Shown: one piece after another, positions 57,754-64,000 of the stretch | Layout of the letters: the number at the start of each line of letters is the position of its first letter | Position numbering within the stretch: the first letter of the stretch is position 1 | Source of the DNA: an uncultured bacterium | GTDB lineage: Bacteria; Myxococcota_A; Polyangia; Polyangiales; Houyiibacteriaceae | Length of the DNA: 64,000 nucleotides | Direction of reading: 5' to 3' | Assembly (NCBI GenBank): GCA_938024995.1 | Contig: CALJDU010000069.1 | Location: 35,965 to 99,964 of the forward strand | The notes under the pieces: model-generated | Databases searched by the model: none | The model's input: only the letters and a program-made list of their open reading frames with translations | What the model was told of the DNA's origin: nothing | Made by a program: the position numbers and the translations under genes

Positions 57754-60122
57754 TCGTAACGAAGCGCGTCGATGGGGCGTAGGCGGCTGGCGAGGTAGGC
57801 GGGAAAAATCGTCGCCACGAGGCACACGACCACGGCGGCGACGCCCACCATCGCGAACTCGGTGGGGTCGAGGTTCACGGGGAGCTTGTCGATGTAATAG
57901 ACCTCGGGGTTCATCTCGATCCCAAAGTGCTCCGCGAGGAACACCATCACGAAGCCAAAGCCTAAGCCCACCGCCGCGCCTAATATCCCGATCGCGAGGC
58001 CCTCGATCATAAAGACCGCGACCACCGCCTTCGCGGGCGTCCCCATCGCTTTCAAAATGCCGACCTCGCGGCTCTTCTCCTGGACCATCAAGGTGAGCGT
58101 TCCGAACACGCAGAAGCCCGCGATCAGGATCGCGATGCCCAAGGTGATGAACATCGCGAGCTTCTCGAGCTCGAGCGCGCCGAAGAGGTTCTTGTTCAGC
58201 TCTTGCCAGTCTTGGACGCGGAGCTCGTCGCGTCCGATCGCGCTCTTCACGGCTTCTGCGATTTCAGGCGCGCGCTCGACATCGTCGACCTTGATCTCGA
58301 TGCCGCTTATCGCGCCACCGGTGCTCAAGAAGCGCTGCGCGTTCGGCAGGAGCGCGTACATGAACTTCATGTCGTACTCGTACATCCCGCTGTAGAAGAT
58401 CCCGGCCACGCGGTAGGTGCGTGACTTCGGGATCGGGCCCGTCGGACCCAGCTCACCGAGCGGCGAGACGATGGTGACCTCGTCGCCCACGAAGAGGCGA
58501 AGCGTTCGCGCGAGCTCACGGCCGACGACGACGCCCGGCAAGATCTCACGTTGCCGGCCCACGCTCGCGGCCTGCGCCGGAGCGGGGGCGCGGAGGAACT
58601 CTTCGATGTCGTCGCGGATCCCGGGCAAGCCGGTGCGCGGTTCGGGAGCGATGGCGTCTTCCGTGTTCGCTTCGCCCGCGGGAACGCCTTCGTTCTCTCC
58701 AACGTTCTCGCCAAGAACATTGTCTCCCAGAACACTCTCTCCGAGAACGTCGTCCACCATGTCGGTCAGGTCATCGGGAGGACCGCGTGGAGACCCTTCC
58801 TCCTCGCCTGGCGCGGACGGAGCGGCGTCTTCGGTTGTGCCTTCAGGTTCTTGTGTTTCTTCGGAGGCTTCGGGCGCGTCGGGCGCATCGTTGTCACGGT
58901 CGGTCCGCTCGATCGTCGTCGGCGCCAAGATCGAACCGCGCTCTTCCAGCGACAGGTGGAGCAAGCGCTCCGGCTCCACGAGGTACTGAAGGCGTCCGCG
59001 CGTCAGGTTCTGCTCAAGGTCCGTGACCGAACCGATGGTCTCGGGATCGATCCCGCGGAAGACCGCGCTCGCCATGTTGGAGCTGGACGTCACCATGACC
59101 TCGCCGGAGACGTACGGGGTCGCGGCGAACACGCCTTCCACTTCCCGGGCCGCGGCGAGCGTTGGGTCCCAGCCCTCGAAGGTCGCGTACTCGCGGTCGA
59201 TCACGACGTGCGCGTGGTTGCCCAAAATCTTCCGCTTCAGATCGTTGCGGAAGCCACCCATGACCGAGAGCACGGTTGTGAGCATGCAGCTGCTCACGGC
59301 GACCGCGAGGATCGAGAGCGTGCCGATGGTCGCGAGAAAGCCGCTCTTCTTTGCGCGCAGGTGACGCGAGGCGACGAGCATCCGGTAGCCGATCGGCTCG
59401 AGCAGATTGAACGCGAGCGGAACGGTCCGAACAAAGAGCCGACCCAAGAAGAGCACCGACACCGCGATCCGCACGACCGCGAGGGTCAAGCTCTCGTCGT
59501 TGCCCGAAGTAGGCGAGAGCGGGAGCTTCAGCGTGACGTAAAAGAAACCGACGAGGAGGGCGAGGTCGACGACGTTCCAGATCACGTGGCGGGTCTCGCG
59601 TCGCATCAGGAACCAACACGAACCGGCGACCAGCACGAGCAGCGCGCCGGTAAAGGCGGTCAGCCGCGCGCACCACACCAAGACGTCGCCCAGCGGCGCC
59701 TCGAGCGCCATCACGATTTCGGTCGGGTCGTAGGCGAAGAGCGAGCCCTCCGCCAGCGCGGTCTCGAGCCCCTGCAGGCCAAGCATGAGCGCACCAAACG
59801 CGAGGCTCGCGTGAACCGTCGCGAGCAGCCCCAAGGTGACCCGCCGCAAGCGCCCGGTCTGCCCTTGTTGAACGCGGCTCGCGCGCCAGAGCGTGACCAG
59901 GCCGATGATCAAGAGGAGCCCGAGCCACGCGCCGACGCCCATGGTGTTGGTCGCGAGCATCGCGCTGAGCTCTTCGGGCGCGCGGGGCGCCCCGGGACGC
60001 ATCAAGGTCCGCAGCGCGTTGCGCGCCAAAAACCCAAACGCGACCAAGCCGATGCCGTGCGCGACCGCGAGGGTCGCGAGCAAAAGCGCAAACGTCGCGC
60101 GAGGGTTTTGGGCGCGGGTCAC
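57750..60122 (-). CDS. LolC/LolE-like permease with N-terminal membrane extension and acidic insert
   Basis: The 790-residue product, nearly twice normal LolC length, begins at GTG 60122. Residues about 1-240 are an added region with about six membrane segments. From about 241 (PIGYRMLVASRHLRAKKSG) the MacB/FtsX-like family starts, with its first membrane segment, periplasmic domain and three C-terminal membrane segments. A low-complexity Asp/Glu/Pro/Gly region (about 395-525) is inserted in the periplasmic domain and contains repeated LGENV/LGDNV units. Coupled to lolD by an overlap; 6 bases from the lysS stop. Confidence 0.88.
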   Translation of the reverse strand: MTRAQNPRATFALLLATLAVAHGIGLVAFGFLARNALRTLMRPGAPRAPEELSAMLATNTMGVGAWLGLLLIIGLVTLWRASRVQQGQTGRLRRVTLGLLATVHASLAFGALMLGLQGLETALAEGSLFAYDPTEIVMALEAPLGDVLVWCARLTAFTGALLVLVAGSCWFLMRRETRHVIWNVVDLALLVGFFYVTLKLPLSPTSGNDESLTLAVVRIAVSVLFLGRLFVRTVPLAFNLLEPIGYRMLVASRHLRAKKSGFLATIGTLSILAVAVSSCMLTTVLSVMGGFRNDLKRKILGNHAHVVIDREYATFEGWDPTLAAAREVEGVFAATPYVSGEVMVTSSSNMASAVFRGIDPETIGSVTDLEQNLTRGRLQYLVEPERLLHLSLEERGSILAPTTIERTDRDNDAPDAPEASEETQEPEGTTEDAAPSAPGEEEGSPRGPPDDLTDMVDDVLGESVLGDNVLGENVGENEGVPAGEANTEDAIAPEPRTGLPGIRDDIEEFLRAPAPAQAASVGRQREILPGVVVGRELARTLRLFVGDEVTIVSPLGELGPTGPIPKSRTYRVAGIFYSGMYEYDMKFMYALLPNAQRFLSTGGAISGIEIKVDDVERAPEIAEAVKSAIGRDELRVQDWQELNKNLFGALELEKLAMFITLGIAILIAGFCVFGTLTLMVQEKSREVGILKAMGTPAKAVVAVFMIEGLAIGILGAAVGLGFGFVMVFLAEHFGIEMNPEVYYIDKLPVNLDPTEFAMVGVAAVVVCLVATIFPAYLASRLRPIDALRYE

Positions 60123-60128
60123 TTCGTC

Positions 60129-61778
60129 CTATGCCTGCTTCGCGGACGTGCTGTCACCCGCGTCGCTGTCGGTCGCTTCGGGACGGAGCAAGGGGAAGAG
60201 CAACACGTCGCGAATCGACGGCTGACCGCAGAGCATCATCACGACGCGATCCACACCCAAGCCAAACCCAGCGGCTGGCGGCATGCCGTGGCTGAGCGCG
60301 CGGATGTAATCGCCGTCGAAGTCCATCGCTTCGTCGTCGCCGCGCTCGCGGTTCACCAGCTGCCCGCGGAAGCGCTCGGCCTGGTCGTCCGGATCGTTGA
60401 GCTCGCTGAAGGCGTTGGCGACCTCGCGCCCCTCGACAAAGAGCTCGAAGCGGTCGACGAACTTTGGGTCTTCGTCGTTGCGGCGCGCCAAGGGCGAGAC
60501 CTCTTGCGGGTACTCCAAGATGAAGACCGGCAGCGACTTGGTGCCGTCGGCGTTTCGGTAGAGCTGCCCAAGGTGCTCTTCGACGAGCAGTTCGTAGAGG
60601 AGGAAGATGCGCTCTCCGTGGTTCGCGCAATGGGCGAGCTGCTTTTGAGTCGCGGCGTCGGCGCCTTCGCTCATCTCGACGAAGAGCGCGGCGAGGGCGG
60701 ACTCGTCGTTGAGCGTCGCCGCGTCGAGCTTGCCGGCCCAGCGCGTCGGCGGGATCTCGCCTTCGCCTGCGCGCGCGAGACGCTCGAGGATCGACGTGCG
60801 CATCGGCACGCGCGCGAACGGCTCCGAGAGCGTGAACGGGCGGTCTTCGGTGAGCGACGCGAAACGCTCGCGCACCACGTCGTCCGCCGCGCGGAAGAGC
60901 TCTTCGGTGATGGTCATGAGCTCTTCCACGGTCGCGTACGCCATGTAGAACTCGAGGATGGTGAACTCGGGGTTGTGCTTGGTGCTGATGCCTTCGTTGC
61001 GGAAGACGCGACCGATCTCGTAGACGCGATCGAACCCGCCGACCAGCAAGCGCTTGAGGTAGAGCTCGGGCGCGACGCGCATCACCAAGTCGATGTCGAG
61101 CGCGTTGTGATGCGTCTCGAAAGGGCGCGCGGTCGCGCCGCCGCGGATGCTGTTGAGCATCGGCGTCTCGACCTCTAAGAAGCGTCGGTCGTCGAGGAAG
61201 TGCCGGAAGGCCTTCACGATGGCGGAGCGCGCACGGAAAACCTGCGCGACCTCGGGGTTCGCGAAGAGATCCACGTAACGCTCGCGGTACCGCTTCTCGA
61301 CGTCCTTGAGGCCGTGGAACTTCGCGGGCGGCGGGAGCATCGCCTTGCCGACGTGCTGGTAGGTCCGCGCGCTGACCGCGGCCGCGCCGGTGCGGGTCTT
61401 GATGAGAGGGCCGCTCACGGCCACGTGATCCGCGAGGTCGACCGCCTTGAGCTGAGCGGCTTCGTGGTCGGTCAGCTTGTCCTTGCGCACGAGCGCTTGG
61501 GCGTCTCCGTAGGGCGTGCGGATCACGAGGAAGGGGCCCCGCTTCGCCATCACGCGTCCGTAGAGGTGCGCGTGCGCTTCGTCGCCCGACAGCTCGCTTT
61601 CGTCGGGGAGCCCGGCGCGGTCTTCGTCGCTGCCGCTCGCCTTCGCGAGGACGTCTTGGCGTGACTTCTCGATCGCGTCGGTCGCGACGAAGTCATTGGG
61701 GAAGGCACGGGTGCCCGCTGCTTCAAGCGCGGGCACCTTGCCGAGGCGAGAGGCGCGGAGTTCTTCTTCACTGGCCAT
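60129..61778 (-). CDS. lysS: Lysyl-tRNA synthetase (class II)
   Basis: LysS charges tRNA-Lys. The 549-residue product has an N-terminal OB-fold anticodon-binding domain (LYGRVMAKRGPFLVIRT), class II motif 1 (the RFRxRSAIVKAFRHFLDDRRF region), motif 2 (GFDRVYEIGRVFRNEG) and motif 3 (GFGLGVDRVVMML), with the LLFPLLRPE end. The C-terminus has an extra Asp/Ser-rich tail. It lies between prfB and lolCE; the 5' region of lolCE follows by six bases, so they may be co-transcribed. Confidence 0.97.
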   Translation of the reverse strand: MASEEELRASRLGKVPALEAAGTRAFPNDFVATDAIEKSRQDVLAKASGSDEDRAGLPDESELSGDEAHAHLYGRVMAKRGPFLVIRTPYGDAQALVRKDKLTDHEAAQLKAVDLADHVAVSGPLIKTRTGAAAVSARTYQHVGKAMLPPPAKFHGLKDVEKRYRERYVDLFANPEVAQVFRARSAIVKAFRHFLDDRRFLEVETPMLNSIRGGATARPFETHHNALDIDLVMRVAPELYLKRLLVGGFDRVYEIGRVFRNEGISTKHNPEFTILEFYMAYATVEELMTITEELFRAADDVVRERFASLTEDRPFTLSEPFARVPMRTSILERLARAGEGEIPPTRWAGKLDAATLNDESALAALFVEMSEGADAATQKQLAHCANHGERIFLLYELLVEEHLGQLYRNADGTKSLPVFILEYPQEVSPLARRNDEDPKFVDRFELFVEGREVANAFSELNDPDDQAERFRGQLVNRERGDDEAMDFDGDYIRALSHGMPPAAGFGLGVDRVVMMLCGQPSIRDVLLFPLLRPEATDSDAGDSTSAKQA

Positions 61779-61848
61779 GGGAGGTCGTTTTCCGGGGTGC
61801 TCGTGGAAACGCGGTTGCGCGTGGGAACGCGGCTGTGCGTGTACGCGG

Positions 61849-62989
61849 TTAGTTCTTGTTCTCGCCTTCGAGTTCCTTCTTCTTGTCGGCGGCGTACATC
61901 AGGTACGTCTCGATGAAGGAGTCGATGTCTCCGTCGAGCACGCCGTTCGCGTTCCCGACTTTGTGTTCCGTGCGCTCGTCTTTGACCATCGTGTAGGGCT
62001 GCAACGTGTAGGTACGCGCTTGGCTTCCAAACGAAATCTCGCCTTGGTCAGAGAGGAAGGCGTCTTCGAACGCGGCCTCTGCTTCGCGTCGCTCTTTCTC
62101 GAAGAGCAAGCCCTTGAGGCGCTGCTTGGCGAGGTCTTTGTTCTGGTGCTGGCTGCGCTCTTGGTCGCAGCGCACCGCGATGCCGGTGGGGATGTGCTTG
62201 ATGCGCACCGCGGACTCGGTCCGGTTGACGTGCTGCCCGCCCGCGCCGCCTGAGCGCATGACGGTGATCTCGAGCTCTTCGTCTTTGAGCACGATCGAGT
62301 CTTCAGTGACGTCGTCGAGGTTCGGCGTGACGGTGACACCCGCGAAAGACGTCTCGCGGCGGCCGCTGAACTTGCTGATCCGGATCAGGCGATGGACGCC
62401 GCTCTCCGCGCGCAAGAAGCCGTAGGCGTACTGGCCTTTGACGAGCAAGTCGCAGCTGCTCAGGCCGTACTCGGTCGCGGTCTCGCTCATGACGCTGTAC
62501 TTGAGGCCCTTGCGATCGCACCAGCGCGTATACATGCGCTTCAATAACTGCGCCCAGTCCTCGGCGTCGGTGCCGCCCGCGCCCGAGTTGATCGACAAGA
62601 CCGCGTCGTGGTCGTCGTCGTCGCTGAGCATCCGCTTGAGCTCAAGCTCGCGGACCTGCGCGGTAAGCTCCGGGAGCTGCGCGACGACCTCGTCGATCAT
62701 GTCCTGGTCGGCCTCGTCGGCCGCCATCGTGAGCAGCTCGTCGAGCTCGTTGATGTTGCTCTCGACCTTGCGGAACGAGTTCAGCGTGGCTTCGGCCTTC
62801 GCGCGTTCGCGCATCAGCTTCTCGGCCTTCTCGCGTTCGTCCCAAAACCCGGGGCGGGTGCTGAGGTTGGTGAGCCGGTCGACCTGAAGCTTCAGTCCGT
62901 CCGGGTCAAAGATACCTCCCCAGCGCGGAAACACGCTGAGCAAGGTCGGCCAGGATGTCCCGGCTCTCTCCCACTGAATGAGTAGACAT
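61849..62989 (-). CDS. prfB: Peptide chain release factor 2, programmed +1 frameshift
   Basis: RF2 terminates translation at UGA and UAA. The gene reads from ATG 62989 (27 codons) to an in-frame UGA at 62906-62908, where a +1 shift at CTTTGAC moves into the main frame ending at 61849, giving 379 residues. The GGGGAGG internal Shine-Dalgarno and CTT UGA C match the known autoregulatory site. Domain 3 has the GGQ motif (SGGAGGQHVNRT). The stop-codon-reading SPF reads SKF here (S205-K206-F207) and the adjacent loop is shorter than usual. No strong Shine-Dalgarno precedes ATG 62989. Confidence 0.96.
62905..62921 (-). promoter_or_regulatory. RF2 programmed +1 frameshift site
   Basis: On the minus strand GGGGAGG-TAT-CTT-UGA-C: Shine-Dalgarno-like sequence three bases before the slip codon CTT, followed by the zero-frame UGA and C, matching the established RF2 recoding signal. 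Ribosomes shift +1 at CTT to continue as DPDGL. Confidence 0.95.
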
Positions 62990-63055
62990 GCGGGCGACGT
63001 AACACGCGATCTAGCGCGCGGCTAGGGTTGGGTTTTCGGGGCCTCTTCGTCGAGG

Positions 63056-63276
63056 TGTTCGGCGTGTTGGGCTCATGGTGGGCGAGGGGGGGGGCGTGAG
63101 GCGCGATCGCCCGCCCACCTCGGCACAGACCTCCGCTCTCTCTGGGAGCCCGTCGGCCTCCGGGCCTTGAGGGCCCTGCGGCCTATCCCAAGTTCGCTGC
63201 GGCCCGCACCGAGGCGGGCGGGCTGGGGCGCGCGTGGTGCACCGCTGGCGGACGAGGCGTTTCTCAAGAAGTGGCT
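63056..63276. repeat. Long tandem-type repeat, copy 1
   Basis: Shares CCTCGGCACAGACCTCCGCT and GGCGGACGAGGCGTTTCTCA with copy 2 at 63298-63518, offset about 240-245 bp, with scattered substitutions and small indels. Confidence 0.85.
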
Positions 63277-63297
63277 ATGCTCTTGGTGAGTGTCGAG

Positions 63298-63518
63298 GTT
63301 GGTCGTGTCGGCTCATGTTGGGCGAGGGTGGTGCGCGAGTTGCGGTCGCCCGCCCGCCCGCCTCGGCACAGACCTCCGCTCTCTCTGGGAGCCCGTCGGC
63401 CTCCGGGCTTTAAGGGCCCTACGTCCTATCCCAAGTTCGCTGCGGCCCGCACCGAGGCGGGCGGGCTTGGGGGCGCGCGTGGTGCACCGCTGGCGGACGA
63501 GGCGTTTCTCAAGAAGTA
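63298..63518. repeat. Long tandem-type repeat, copy 2
   Basis: Second near-copy of the 63056 unit. A short third copy of only the end of the unit (GGCGGACGAGGCGTTTCTCA) is at 63538-63574. Confidence 0.85.
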
Positions 63519-63537
63519 GCTGGCTGTCCGGCCGCGT

Positions 63538-63574
63538 GGTGGAGCGCTGGCGGACGAGGCGTTTCTCAAGAAGT
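63538..63574. repeat. Partial third copy of repeat end
   Basis: Reads GCTGGCGGACGAGGCGTTTC and TCAAGAAGT as in the ends of copies 1 and 2. Confidence 0.8.
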
Positions 63575-63808
63575 GCCTGTTCCTTGAAAAGCGGCTGTCC
63601 TTCCCGATCTGCCGTGCGACGCCGTCATGACGGTCGCCTCCGGAACATCGATGCGAAGCGGATTCCCCATGCGATGAAGAGAGCAACGTTCGTGCCTGGA
63701 TCGCGCGACGTGATTTCAAGGAGTTAGCAGCGCAGATCGGCGGATTTGTTGTCGGCCCGCCGGCGCCCACCCTCGCGTCTCTCTCGAAGAGTACGTAGTA
63801 CTCGGAAG

Positions 63809-64000
63809 ATGCGTTCGGGCATCGAGGCGCTGCAGTATCCGTTCTTCTATCGGTACGACTGGGACGACGCCAACAACCTCACGCGCGTTCGCGACGCGAA
63901 TCCGGACCGAGCCCTTTTCCCCGCGGGTCACCGAAACCAAAACCGCTCCATCTCACACGACGCGCTCTACCGCGTCACGGGTGTCGACTTCGACTACCGC
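63809..64000 (+). CDS. Partial YD/RHS-repeat protein, 3'-truncated by window edge
   Basis: From ATG 63809 the frame stays open to the right edge (64 residues). It contains YRYDWDDANNLTRVRD and HDALYRVTGVDFDY, two YD-repeat-like segments as in RHS and related surface or toxin shells. RHS genes are long, so a start directly before the first repeat suggests that the N-terminal part is missing or out of frame; in-frame sequence upstream to 63728 is open but not repeat-like. It may be a broken gene or a gene with an unrecognised start. Confidence 0.65.
   Translation, partial: MRSGIEALQYPFFYRYDWDDANNLTRVRDANPDRALFPAGHRNQNRSISHDALYRVTGVDFDYR

Larger units (their letters stand above)
62990..63808. 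other. Non-coding duplicated region upstream of RHS fragment
   Basis: About 800 bases without a clear gene. Two long near-copies (63056-63276 and 63298-63518) and a third partial copy (63538-63574) of one unit occupy most of it. Minus-strand translation gives an RNASSASGAPRAP peptide in each; it is more likely a duplicated non-coding element or gene remnant than a gene. The 63575-63808 part shows nothing clear. Confidence 0.55.

Noticed and set aside
58551..61178. 875-residue plus-strand open frame opposite lolCE and lysS
   Set aside because: It is the antisense shadow of two well-conserved genes in GC-rich DNA; composition is His/Arg/Glu-rich without motifs.

Overview
This window is high-GC bacterial chromosome that looks like Myxococcota (myxobacteria and relatives). 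The case rests on three Hanks-type Ser/Thr kinases with PEGA or zinc-ribbon modules in the first 11 kb, many Cys-rich or acidic lipoproteins and outer-membrane proteins, a TIGR02147-type regulator, and the tig-clpP-clpX-lon and prfB-lysS-lolCE-lolD-bamA-skp arrangements. I saw no rRNA, tRNA, CRISPR array or intact transposase. Almost all of the window reads as stable core genome, with small islands of repeats and gene remnants.

Layout. 1-11.4 kb: a kinase cut by the left edge, mutS2, a second kinase, mutL-miaA-AcpH-like (overlapping genes), and a third kinase with four PEGA domains. 11.5-15.7 kb: an envelope glycosylation cluster (DUF2723 membrane transferase, flippase-like integral membrane protein, hexapeptide acyltransferase, GT2). 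15.8-20.3 kb: proB with a coupled unknown gene, a MITE-like inverted-repeat element, a WecA/MraY-like transferase, an unknown gene and a small lipoprotein. 20.4-26.5 kb: proteostasis genes lon, clpX, clpP, tig. 26.6-33.3 kb: rnj with a zincin lipoprotein, an acidic outer-membrane barrel protein, a small gene and a SRPBCC protein. 33.4-38.4 kb: dnaE and two small unknown genes with strong terminators. 38.4-42.7 kb: two lipoproteins with a TIGR02147 regulator, and a prepilin peptidase with a cytosolic insert. 43-46 kb: a SnoaL-like lipoprotein divergent from a LysR regulator, and a quinone oxidoreductase. 46-50.5 kb: radA, gmk, yicC, DUF507, and a Crp/Fnr-type regulator. 50.6-63 kb: envelope biogenesis (mlaC-like, tolC-like, skp, bamA, lolD, lolCE) downstream of lysS and prfB. 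63-64 kb: duplicated non-coding sequence and the start of a YD/RHS-repeat gene cut by the right edge.

How the genes work together. The prfB-to-skp run makes a translation factor, a tRNA synthetase and then the lipoprotein-export and barrel-assembly machinery; TolC-like and MlaC-like genes extend the envelope theme. The tig-clpP-clpX-lon run is a folding and proteolysis block. The DUF2723/flippase/GT2 cluster could form a polyprenyl-phosphate-sugar pathway (inference).

Most notable: prfB carries a classic programmed +1 frameshift site and its RF2 has SKF instead of the stop-codon-reading SPF; a 159-bp CTAG-flanked inverted-repeat element supplies the start codon and Shine-Dalgarno of a gene; a BamA-like C-terminal tail with its own stop lies detached downstream of bamA; a related intergenic repeat follows two outer-membrane protein genes and recurs upstream of dnaE; MutL lacks the usual endonuclease motif; LolC/E carries a fused membrane domain and a large acidic insert.
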